From positions 1-22,374 of the forward strand of contig JAUUYJ010000004.1 in NCBI GenBank assembly GCA_030588275.1: a stretch of DNA of 22,374 nucleotides, written 5' to 3'. Position 1 is the first letter of the stretch, and every line of letters begins with the position of its first letter. The position numbers were made by a program, and so were the translations under genes. Shown one piece after another: positions 14,330 to 21,665 of this stretch. This DNA comes from Candidatus Zixiibacteriota bacterium (lineage in GTDB: Bacteria > Zixibacteria > MSB-5A5 > GN15 > JAAZOE01). The notes under the pieces were generated by a model. That model did not search any database. It saw only the letters and a list, made by a program, of their open reading frames with translations, and had not been told where the DNA came from.

Positions 14330-16798
14330 ATGTATGATCGTACTGGAAACTATCTGATTCTCGCTATCTTGCTCGGAATGATACTAGGAGTGGTGGCTGT
14401 AGCCATCTTAGGGGAGCAGGCCATAGCCTTTAAGTTCTTGGGAGATGCGTTCTTAAGTCTCTTGAGGATGGTTGTTATACCGCTTCTGTTTTGTTCCATG
14501 ATCGTTGGTATTACCCGTTTGGGAGATGTTCGCAAATTGGGTTGGACCGGCGGTAAAACTTTGCTTTACTTTTTGGTGACGAGCTCAATCGCGGTCACTA
14601 TCGGGCTGATACTGGTGAATATCGTTCAGCCTGGATCAGGATTCGAAATAGCTCTCGGATCTACGACTCATGTAATGCCAAACACGGAACAGTACTCCTT
14701 CTTTGGTTGGCTAACCGATCAGATTCCGTCAAATATTATTATGGCGGCGGCTGAAAATAAGGTTTTACCGATTATTGTTTTCGCCCTGTTTTTCGGGTCG
14801 GTTTTGACAACTCTGGGAGTTCGTGGAAAACCGGTTGTCAGTTTCTTTGAAGGCTTGAATGATGCCTTTATCAAGATTGTTCAGCTCATAATGTGGTTTG
14901 CGCCAATCGGTATTTTTGGATTGGTTGCTGGTCAATTGGCCGCTCAGGGTGGCCTGTCCGGTTTCTACAATGTTCTGACCGCATTAGGTAAGTACTCCTT
15001 TGTGGTTATATTCGGCCTCGCCCTTCATGGCCTGATTGTTCTTCCGTTAGTATTGAGATTTTTCAGCGGCAAGAACCCGATTGAATATCTGTTCGGAATG
15101 ACCAAAGCGTTGATGACCGCTTTTGCAACGTCGTCGTCGTCGGCCACATTACCGGTCACGATGGATTGTGTCGCGGAGAATAACAACGTTGACAAACGAG
15201 CCTCATCATTTGTCCTGCCGCTTGGAGCGACCATTAACATGGACGGCACCGCCCTTTACGAAGCGGTGGCGGCTCTGTTTATTGCTCAGGCGTATGGTAT
15301 TGATCTTTCCATTTGGGCGCAGATCACCGTCTTTGCCACAGCCATTCTGGCCTCGGTCGGTGCGGCTGGTATTCCTCAGGCTGGTCTGTTTACGATGGTT
15401 CTGGTCCTGACGGCAGTTGGATTGCCGCTGGAAGGGATCGGTATGATTCTGGCGATCGACTGGTTCTTGGATCGATGCCGGACCACAGTCAACGTTTGGG
15501 GCGATTCGATTGGTGCGGCGGTTATCGCCAACACTTCCGAAATTGCTCACGTTGAGCGACGTAGTCGCCGGACCGCTTCACCACAACGGCGGTCATCCTC
15601 GACAACGCGCGGAAAATATTCAAGTACCGATAGTCGGACACGGCGTAAGCCGGATGAAAAAGGGCGGAAAAGCCCGGATCGGACGACGAGCAGTCGTTCC
15701 TCGGCGAGTAGTACTGATCGTAGTAGCCGAGGTGGAACCAACCGTCGCAATGAAAATGTCAAGGCTGGTACAACCAAAACGACGCGCACCGGATCAACAC
15801 GAACCGGTACGACTCGGACCCGCAAACCGGTTGTTGTTCATGACCAACCGGCGGTCGAACTTCGGGAAGAGTATAAGCCTCAGGATGTGCAAACTCCGCT
15901 GACGTCCCCTCGCGGGGAAAAGGAAGCGAAAGAAACCTCTTCCCGGAAGCCGGAACGGAGTAAAACATCTGATAAGGGTGCTGAAAAACCTGATGGTGAA
16001 CCGCGTCGGCGGGGACGAACTCGCACAGGACGCAGTCGTGGTCCGGAAAAGGTTGATCCTAAGATTGAAGTTGATCTGAAAGATAAGCCAGTTGAGGATC
16101 TGGAAAAAGATTCTGCCAATGATCGGCCTCCGATTGTTGAGACCGATTATCAGGTTCCTAAGTTTCCTGATAAGATTTTGGAAGAGTTGACCGTTTCGCG
16201 CGACGATTCCAAGTCAGAAAAATCAGACCCCAAGCCTGAAGAATCTTCAGTATCTGACTCTCCGGAGGAAAACTCCGAAAGTTTGATGGAGGAGACTCCT
16301 TCAGAACCTTCAGATAGCTTTGCTCGTCTTGACCAGGCTATTTTAGGCCGGGATAAGCAGGAGGGGCAAGAGTCTGTGGATAATAATGATTCTGTCGTTG
16401 AAGAATCTTCATCGGTTGTTGATGAAGAACCGAAACGAGAAGAAGTTATTGAACCCTCAAAAGTCTCAGCACCGACTGAGGAGGAGCCAAAGGCTCCCGC
16501 ATCAGCTGTCGAATCTACTCCGGATGAAGCTATCAAGAGTAGTGATGATGACTCCGATGTGGAAGTTACAACTCCCTCCTTTATTGATGATGATGTAACC
16601 GAAGAACCCCCGGAACCGAAAGTTCCGAAAGCTTCGGTCCCGAAGAAGGCTTCATCGCCAAAGAAATCGTCAATAAAAGAATCTGAAGCGACTGCTACAG
16701 AGGATTCTGGTCCGACAGGTTCTGCAAATGATGCTGAAAAGGATGAGGATGAACAACAGATGTGGGGTCGCCCAAAGCGAAAAAGAATTAGACGCTAA
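14330..16798 (+). CDS. Dicarboxylate/amino acid:cation symporter (SDF/DAACS) with long polyampholyte C-terminal tail
   Basis: An 822-residue protein. Residues 1-408 are a complete SDF-family sodium- or proton-coupled symporter. They contain the serine-rich hairpin SSSSATLP (268-275), NMDGT (303-307), the second hairpin AAGIPQAG (345-352) and the substrate-binding helix DWFLDRCRTTVNVWGD (377-392). Family members normally end about here (400-440 residues). Residues 409-570 form a strongly basic low-complexity region rich in Arg, Ser and Thr (TRTGSTRTGTTRTRK-like repeats, RRRGRTRTGRSR). Residues ~575-810 are acidic and rich in Glu, Asp, Ser and Pro. The end is basic again: MWGRPKRKRIRR. No Met occurs in the tail before residue 653, so a separate internal gene is unlikely. 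The tail should be cytoplasmic and disordered. The start has only a weak ribosome site. A clear terminator follows. Confidence 0.88.
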   Translation: MYDRTGNYLILAILLGMILGVVAVAILGEQAIAFKFLGDAFLSLLRMVVIPLLFCSMIVGITRLGDVRKLGWTGGKTLLYFLVTSSIAVTIGLILVNIVQPGSGFEIALGSTTHVMPNTEQYSFFGWLTDQIPSNIIMAAAENKVLPIIVFALFFGSVLTTLGVRGKPVVSFFEGLNDAFIKIVQLIMWFAPIGIFGLVAGQLAAQGGLSGFYNVLTALGKYSFVVIFGLALHGLIVLPLVLRFFSGKNPIEYLFGMTKALMTAFATSSSSATLPVTMDCVAENNNVDKRASSFVLPLGATINMDGTALYEAVAALFIAQAYGIDLSIWAQITVFATAILASVGAAGIPQAGLFTMVLVLTAVGLPLEGIGMILAIDWFLDRCRTTVNVWGDSIGAAVIANTSEIAHVERRSRRTASPQRRSSSTTRGKYSSTDSRTRRKPDEKGRKSPDRTTSSRSSASSTDRSSRGGTNRRNENVKAGTTKTTRTGSTRTGTTRTRKPVVVHDQPAVELREEYKPQDVQTPLTSPRGEKEAKETSSRKPERSKTSDKGAEKPDGEPRRRGRTRTGRSRGPEKVDPKIEVDLKDKPVEDLEKDSANDRPPIVETDYQVPKFPDKILEELTVSRDDSKSEKSDPKPEESSVSDSPEENSESLMEETPSEPSDSFARLDQAILGRDKQEGQESVDNNDSVVEESSSVVDEEPKREEVIEPSKVSAPTEEEPKAPASAVESTPDEAIKSSDDDSDVEVTTPSFIDDDVTEEPPEPKVPKASVPKKASSPKKSSIKESEATATEDSGPTGSANDAEKDEDEQQMWGRPKRKRIRR

Positions 16799-16820
16799 TG
16801 CAAGATAGCGGAGATATAAA

Positions 16821-16850
16821 AAGCCGACCGAATAATCGGTCGGCTTTTTT
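16821..16850 (+). terminator. Rho-independent terminator after the symporter gene
   Basis: AAGCCGACCGA (16821-16831), loop ATAA, TCGGTCGGCTT (16836-16846), then further T residues to 16850. The stem is perfect over 11 bp and lies 22 bp after the stop codon. Confidence 0.9.
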
Positions 16851-16989
16851 GGTAGTTGATAAGATTTTAATGCGGTCCCTTTTTCTCGGAAAGGCCGTTT
16901 GTAATGTGACGGATAAATCTCCGAAAATGTCCAACCTAAATTCTATTTATTTTTGGCCTTTTTATTCTCGTCAGCGTAAATAATATTGC

Positions 16990-17021
16990 TTGACAGTAAG
17001 GCTGTCGAAATGCAATATAAA
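16990..17021 (+). promoter_or_regulatory. Promoter/operator-like site upstream of htpX
   Basis: TTGACA (16990-16995) is a consensus -35 box. TATAAA (17016-17021) lies downstream at a long 20-bp spacing, with poorer hexamers at 17-18 bp. The -35 overlaps a dyad GACAG-TAAGG-CTGTC (16992-17006), a possible operator. No CIRCE or clear heat-shock sigma motif is visible. Confidence 0.35.
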
Positions 17022-17037
17022 TCAGAAGAGAGAACTG

Positions 17038-17898
17038 ATGAATAATTTGAAGATTACATTTCTGCTGGTTTTGATGACCATGATTTTGGTTGGAATCGGG
17101 TCGCTTTTTGGCGGCCAGCAGGGAATGGTTATCGCCTTTGGTTTGGCGGTAGTAATGAATTTCGTCTCATATTGGTATTCCGATAAAATCGTCCTGCGAC
17201 TCTATCGGGCCCGACCGGCTGACGAAAAAAAAGACCGAAAGCTTTTGGCGATCGTAAACGTCGCCGCTCAACAGGCCTTTTTGCCGGTGCCAAAGGTTTA
17301 TGTCATGCCCTCGCCTGCCCCTAATGCCTTTGCCACCGGGCGTAACAAAAACCACGCCGCAGTAGCGGTGACCCAGGGTTTAATGGATTTGTTATCAAGC
17401 GATGAGCTGGAGGCGGTTATCGGCCATGAGTTGGCTCATATAAAAAATCGAGATATTCTAATCAGCACAATTGTGGCTACGATTGCCGGTACCATCGGTA
17501 TCCTGGCAACGATGGCCCGCTGGGGTGCCCTCTTGGGTGGCTTCGGAGGAGGTAGTAACAATCGCTCCGGAGGAAGTCCGATTGCATTATTGGTTATGGC
17601 GATTGTTGCACCGTTGGCGGCGATGGTTATTCAGATGGCGATCTCTCGAACGCGGGAATTCAAGGCTGACCGTGTCGGTTCCGAAATCACCGGACAACCT
17701 TTGGCTCTTGCTTCCGCGCTGGAGAAATTACATACGGCACCGGTTCGGATGAAGCTGGATGATCGCCCGGCGACAGCCCATATGTTTATCGCCAATCCCT
17801 TGTCTGGAAAAGGGCTGTCGAAAATGTTTTCGACCCACCCGCCAGTTAAGGAAAGAATAAAAAAATTGCAGGAGATGGCTTATAAGCCGTTGGCATAA
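17038..17898 (+). CDS. htpX: HtpX family M48 membrane metalloprotease
   Basis: A 286-residue inner-membrane zinc protease that degrades misfolded membrane proteins. Two N-terminal helices (LKITFLLVLMTMILVGIG and GMVIAFGLAVVMNFVSYWY) precede the catalytic part. The zinc motif HELAH is at 130-134, with the third ligand Glu207 in SRTREFKADR. Two further helices lie between them (STIVATIAGTIGILATMA and PIALLVMAIVAPLAAMVIQMA), and the C-terminus has the family STHPPVKERIKKLQEM. 'MPSPAPNAFATGRN' is the usual substrate-groove segment. ATG 17038 is used, since upstream in-frame starts would overlap the promoter-like site and lack a ribosome site. Length is normal for the family. Confidence 0.96.
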   Translation: MNNLKITFLLVLMTMILVGIGSLFGGQQGMVIAFGLAVVMNFVSYWYSDKIVLRLYRARPADEKKDRKLLAIVNVAAQQAFLPVPKVYVMPSPAPNAFATGRNKNHAAVAVTQGLMDLLSSDELEAVIGHELAHIKNRDILISTIVATIAGTIGILATMARWGALLGGFGGGSNNRSGGSPIALLVMAIVAPLAAMVIQMAISRTREFKADRVGSEITGQPLALASALEKLHTAPVRMKLDDRPATAHMFIANPLSGKGLSKMFSTHPPVKERIKKLQEMAYKPLA

Positions 17899-17908
17899 GG
17901 AGCCTGAC

Positions 17909-17996
17909 GAGTGGAATTTTTAAATATCTTAGTCCACTCCGTTGCGTGAGAATTTTAATGTAAGGAGAAGAAAAACGACCGTTAACAATCCGGTCG
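17909..17996 (+). other. Two hairpins in the leader of the CNNM gene, one between a Shine-Dalgarno-like site and the ATG
   Basis: GAGTGGA (17909-17915) pairs with TCCACTC (17933-17939). Further on, the strong AAGGAGAAG (17962-17970) lies 30 nt from the ATG at 18001. The hairpin CGACCG (17976-17981) / CGGTCG (17991-17996) fills most of that gap and could bring the two together. An in-frame TAA at 17983-17985 rules out a longer protein. Confidence 0.35.
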
Positions 17997-18000
17997 GGAT

Positions 18001-19296
18001 ATGAATACAGCCTTTATTGAACTTCTGGCGATTTTCGGTTTGGTTTTGGCCAACGGCTTTTTTGCCGCATCCGAATTTGCCCTGATAGCTTCCCGAAAAA
18101 GCCGAATTAAAGATTTGGCTGACAAGGGGGATAGTTCTGCCGCCCGGACATACAAACTGCTCGATCGACCGGATCGATTTCTGGCCGCGATTCAGGTTGG
18201 TATAACCTTTGTTGCCACCTTGGCAGGCGTTTTTGGCGGGGCCACGATGGTAGATCGCCTGTCTCCGCTGATAACCATGATTCCGATCTCATTCTTTCAA
18301 AATTCTCCTGAGTCAATTGCGATTGTTGTCGTAGTTCTGGGCATCACTTTTCTTTCGGTTGTCATTGGGGAACTGGTCCCCAAATATATTGCCCTGGGAA
18401 ATCCGGAAAAAATTGCCCTAAAGGTGACCGGCCCAATCACTATTTTTTGTCGCATGACATCGGTTATCGTTGGATTTTTAACATTTTCGGCCCGATCGGT
18501 CCTCCGGATATTTGGGAAATCGGTTGCCGCGAATGAATCTCAAATAAGCGAAGATGAGATCAATATCCTCATCAAAGAAGGAACCGAGTCGGGGGTTTTT
18601 GACAAGACCGAGCAAAGGTTGATCAAATCGGTTTTTGATTTTAGTGACATCACAGCCCGGATGGCGATGACCCCTCGCGTTGATCTGATTACGGTGAAAT
18701 TGGGATCGCCAATTGAAGAAATAATGGAGATCATGACATCGCACGGATACTCCCGTTATCCCGTTTATGAAACATCATCGGACGAAATTGTCGGCGTTGT
18801 TTATACCAAAGATCTGATTGCCTTGATGGTGCATGAGGAGATGATTATTCTCCGAGACATTATTAGAAAACCGTTATATGTTCCGGATTCGATGTTGCTG
18901 TCGGTCTTAATGGAAAAATTCCAAAAGCAAAAAATCCATATCGCAATCGTTCTTGATGAATTTGGTGGGACCGCCGGATTGATCACGCTTGAGGATATTT
19001 TAGAAGAGATCGTCGGAGATATCCAGGATGAGCATGATACGGCGCAACCGGAGTTTGTTCTTCATTCAGAAAAAGTTGCTTTTGCGGCGGGAGCTCTTCG
19101 TCCGGATGAGTTAAATGAACTGTTTAATGTTGATATCCCAGAAGATATCTCCGATACTCTGGCCGGGTTGGTAGTTGAGCAGTTGAATAAGTCACCGCAG
19201 ATTTCAGATGAGGTTCGACTGGATGACCTGACCTTCTCCATCCTGGAAATGGACGGTATTCGTATCAAGCGTTTGCGCGTTACCAAAACCAAATAA
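18001..19296 (+). CDS. CNNM/CorC (HlyC-type) transmembrane protein with CBS pair
   Basis: A 431-residue protein of the 'hemolysin family'/CorC group, linked to Mg2+ and Co2+ handling. The N-terminal CNNM (DUF21) membrane domain occupies ~1-190: LANGFFAASEFALIASRKSRI, IQVGITFVATLAGVFGG and VVIGELVPKYIAL are hallmark stretches. A pair of CBS domains follows (TPRVDLITVKLGSPIEEIMEIMTSHGYSRYPVYE... and ...ILRDIIRKPLYVPDSMLLSVLMEKFQKQKIHIAIVLDEFGGTAGLITLEDILEEIVGDI). The CorC_HlyC domain closes the protein. 'Hemolysin' is a historical name, and a metal-transport or regulatory role is more likely. The ribosome site is poor next to the ATG (see the leader hairpins). Confidence 0.95.
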   Translation: MNTAFIELLAIFGLVLANGFFAASEFALIASRKSRIKDLADKGDSSAARTYKLLDRPDRFLAAIQVGITFVATLAGVFGGATMVDRLSPLITMIPISFFQNSPESIAIVVVVLGITFLSVVIGELVPKYIALGNPEKIALKVTGPITIFCRMTSVIVGFLTFSARSVLRIFGKSVAANESQISEDEINILIKEGTESGVFDKTEQRLIKSVFDFSDITARMAMTPRVDLITVKLGSPIEEIMEIMTSHGYSRYPVYETSSDEIVGVVYTKDLIALMVHEEMIILRDIIRKPLYVPDSMLLSVLMEKFQKQKIHIAIVLDEFGGTAGLITLEDILEEIVGDIQDEHDTAQPEFVLHSEKVAFAAGALRPDELNELFNVDIPEDISDTLAGLVVEQLNKSPQISDEVRLDDLTFSILEMDGIRIKRLRVTKTK

Positions 19297-19351
19297 AGCC
19301 TGTTGTGTCAGTATATATGATTTACAAAAAGATTGAGCCTGAGTAAACAAT

Positions 19352-20020
19352 ATGTTTGATGCCGCCTTAGATTTGTTTCAAAAGCTGGGTACTACCGGTC
19401 TCGACCTTTTTCAAAAAATGGGTTACCCTGGCATTGTTCTGTTTATGATGCTTGAGAGTTCGTTTTTCCCGTTCCCCAGCGAAATTATTATGATCCCGGC
19501 TGGAATTCTGGCCGCTCAATCCCAGATGGACCCCTGGGTGGCGATCTTTATGGGTATTTTGGGTAGTTGGTTGGGAGCTTTGCTAAATTATTATTTGGCG
19601 GTCTGGATGGGGCGACCGGTTTTGAACCGATTTGGCAAATTTTTGTTTATGCCGCCGGAACGGTTAGCCAAAATGGAATCGTTTTTTAATCGTCATGGAG
19701 AAATCAGTACCTTTACCGGTCGTTTGATTCCGGGCGTCCGGCAGTACATTTCATTTCCAGCGGGGTTGGCGGGGATGAACCTGTTTCGGTTTTTGCTTTT
19801 TACCGGATTGGGCGCCGGCATCTGGTCAGGCATTTTGGTTTGGATTGGATATGCCGCCGGAAAGCAGATGGAAGAGATATCTTACGAAGCGATCAAACGG
19901 TTGTACCATCAATATTCATTTGAGATTACGGTGGGGCTGGTACTGTTTTGTTTGATCTTGATTGCCGGGTATATCCTTTGGTATCGGCGCAAGAAAAAAC
20001 TGGCGAGTTCAAACCGGTAG
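19352..20020 (+). CDS. DedA family (VTT/SNARE-associated) membrane protein
   Basis: A 222-residue polytopic inner-membrane protein of the DedA family, members of which are implicated in flipping undecaprenyl phosphate or other lipids across the membrane. Diagnostic stretches are the early acidic motif MLESSFFPFPSEIIMIPAG, GSWLGALLNYYLAVWMGRP, and FTGRLIPGVRQYISFPAGLAGM, which carries the family's conserved FxGRxxPxxR arginines. The C-terminal helix ends in WYRRKKKLASSNR on the cytoplasmic side. The N-terminus contains an 11-residue tandem duplication (LDLFQKLGTTG then LDLFQKMGYPG). It follows the CNNM gene by 55 bp on the same strand and converges with hemD 23 bp later. The ribosome site is weak. 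Confidence 0.94.
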   Translation: MFDAALDLFQKLGTTGLDLFQKMGYPGIVLFMMLESSFFPFPSEIIMIPAGILAAQSQMDPWVAIFMGILGSWLGALLNYYLAVWMGRPVLNRFGKFLFMPPERLAKMESFFNRHGEISTFTGRLIPGVRQYISFPAGLAGMNLFRFLLFTGLGAGIWSGILVWIGYAAGKQMEEISYEAIKRLYHQYSFEITVGLVLFCLILIAGYILWYRRKKKLASSNR

Positions 20021-20043
20021 GAAACGAGTTGCTGTTACCTTAT

Positions 20044-20850
20044 TCAATTTGAGATAAAATGATCTCGCAGGAGAGCAATCAGGCCATCAATATTTTGCTC
20101 GGTCGCTTCTCCGGCAAACAAAATATTTTTTCCCTTAAGAACCGCCGATACTTTCGGGCCGATTGAAAAGATGCGGGCGGTCGCTTGTAATTTATCAAAC
20201 TGGTTTGCATCCAGATTTTTCAGCAATCCCAAGACGGTCGAGCCGGAGGTAAAAAGAACGGCGTCAGGCAGGTTTTCCAGAAATTTATCTTTCTCAATTT
20301 TTGACCAGATTGGATGAAAGGTTCGATAAACGGTCAAAGGCATTACTTCCGCTCCATGAGAAGGAAACCTGTCTTCGATAATACTGTCAGCCAGGTTTCC
20401 ACGAACGCGAAGAATATGATTACCAGACAGATCAAACTGTTCCGGCATTTCGGCAACCAGATTATCGACGACCGCTCGTGATGGGACAAAGTTGGGCTTT
20501 AATTTGTAGGAAGCAAGCGATGCGGTGGTGCCACGACCGATGGCGGCGATCTTAATATTTTCTAATTTCTCGATCTCAATATTACGACTGCTCAACTGCT
20601 CCATAAAGTAGGTAACACCGTTTTCGCTGGTAAAAATTATCCAGCTAAATTTTGCCAGATTTTCTGCAAAGCTGGTCCACCCGGAAAGATCATCAAACGG
20701 TTCGGTCGCAATCGTCGGCAATAAAATCGGCTCGCCACCAAGCGCAATTATCATATCACTAAGTGGGCCGGCTTGACCGGTCGGGCGAGTGATCAATATC
20801 CGCTTCCCAGATAATGGATACTGCCTGTTGTCAATTCGACTTGATTTCAT
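20044..20850 (-). CDS. hemD: Uroporphyrinogen-III synthase
   Basis: A 268-residue enzyme that closes and inverts ring D of hydroxymethylbilane to give uroporphyrinogen III in tetrapyrrole synthesis. The family has low sequence identity, but the pattern is clear. GKRILITRPTGQAGPLSDMIIALGGEPILLPTI opens domain 1. FSWIIFTSENGVTYFMEQL and IKIAAIGRGTTASLASYKLKPNFVPS are the bridging parts. DAVLFTSGSTVLGLLK, ARIFSIGPKVSAVLKGKNI and ATEQNIDGLIALL close domain 2. No other haem gene is visible in the window. The neighbour upstream on the same strand encodes a pseudopilin, and a perfect 8-bp hairpin separates them. The start has only a poorly spaced ribosome site (GAAGAG). Confidence 0.88.
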   Translation of the reverse strand: MKSSRIDNRQYPLSGKRILITRPTGQAGPLSDMIIALGGEPILLPTIATEPFDDLSGWTSFAENLAKFSWIIFTSENGVTYFMEQLSSRNIEIEKLENIKIAAIGRGTTASLASYKLKPNFVPSRAVVDNLVAEMPEQFDLSGNHILRVRGNLADSIIEDRFPSHGAEVMPLTVYRTFHPIWSKIEKDKFLENLPDAVLFTSGSTVLGLLKNLDANQFDKLQATARIFSIGPKVSAVLKGKNILFAGEATEQNIDGLIALLRDHFISN

Positions 20851-20876
20851 TGCTCTTCAATAAAGTGGGGGAGAGG

Positions 20877-20894
20877 GGCAAAGTCAACTTTGCC
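20877..20894. other. Perfect 8-bp hairpin between the pseudopilin gene and hemD
   Basis: GGCAAAGT (20877-20884), loop CA, ACTTTGCC (20887-20894). It lies just after the pseudopilin stop in the minus-strand sense but is followed by a pyrimidine-rich C run rather than T residues. It may be a weak terminator or an mRNA-end stabiliser. Confidence 0.35.
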
Positions 20895-20927
20895 TTACTT
20901 CTAATTGATTTGCGCTTGCTATCAGCA

Positions 20928-21665
20928 TCACCACAGATCGGATGGGAATCTGATGTCAAGACTCAGGTCCCGACCGGGCAGGATTGTAACCTGGTACAGA
21001 ACGGTATCGTTGTCAGGTAAATATATGGCTGTTAGCAGATGATTACCGATCGGAATTCCGGAAAAACTAAATTGGCCATTGCCGGAAGGGTAGATGAAAC
21101 TGTTGGTCATCGCACCGGTTCCATTCGGATAGCTCAGAGTCAACCGGAGCGAATCCTTATACAGATCACCAGGTCGGTCGCTGGATGCATCATGGATAAC
21201 ACCCCGGATAGAATTGGTCAACAGTTGGGTCAGGCCGGAGGCAATCAATTTGTCTATATTAACCCCCGAACCGGTCGAACGGATAAGCGAATCGGTAAAT
21301 ATGTAAGGAGTTCCCCAGGCATCATTTTTAAAATCATTACCGGAGAAATCGCCCTCGATGTACGGGCCATCCCATGTCGCGTATCCACCCGGATTAGATA
21401 GCAGAGCATCAAGGTTCGGAGGCAGAGCGCCAACATCACCGACATAGCCAAAATCGGAACGGACACCATCTGAATATATCTCATGATTGCCGACGATGGC
21501 TCGGGACAGCCCATCCATCTCGGCATAAGTTGCCTCGTACTGAGCCGTTTCGGTCGTTTGGATAAAAGTTCTGGTCGCAACAGTGGCCAATATTCCCATA
21601 ACGATGATGACAACAACAACTTCAATCAGGGTAAACCCGGTACGCGATTTGACAGAACAGATCAT
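20928..21665 (-). CDS. GspG-like pseudopilin fused to a carboxypeptidase-regulatory-like domain
   Basis: A 245-residue protein. The class III leader MICSVKSRTG is followed by FTLIEVVVVIIVMGILATVA (cleavage after Gly10, Glu at +5). The core resembles the major pseudopilin GspG: a helix with YAEMDGLSRAIVGN, then LPPNLDALLSNPGGY and the signature-like NDAWGTPYIF (114-123). Unlike GspG (~140 residues), it continues with a ~94-residue beta domain (152-245: IRGVIHD...PNGTG...GQFSFSGIPIGNHLLTAIYLPDND...DLW) of the carboxypeptidase regulatory-like type. It starts within the stop of the upstream gene (ATGA overlap), so the two are translationally coupled. It may belong to a type II secretion or type IV pilus-like fibre. 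The role of the extra domain is unknown. Confidence 0.82.
   Translation of the reverse strand: MICSVKSRTGFTLIEVVVVIIVMGILATVATRTFIQTTETAQYEATYAEMDGLSRAIVGNHEIYSDGVRSDFGYVGDVGALPPNLDALLSNPGGYATWDGPYIEGDFSGNDFKNDAWGTPYIFTDSLIRSTGSGVNIDKLIASGLTQLLTNSIRGVIHDASSDRPGDLYKDSLRLTLSYPNGTGAMTNSFIYPSGNGQFSFSGIPIGNHLLTAIYLPDNDTVLYQVTILPGRDLSLDIRFPSDLW

Noticed and set aside
15540..15560. Frameshift or misassembly joining the symporter to an unrelated gene
   Set aside because: The frame is continuous with no stop or composition break at the junction. The tail has no nearby start codon of its own and ends at a stop followed by a strong terminator, so a genuine fusion is the simpler reading. Read data would still be needed to exclude it.
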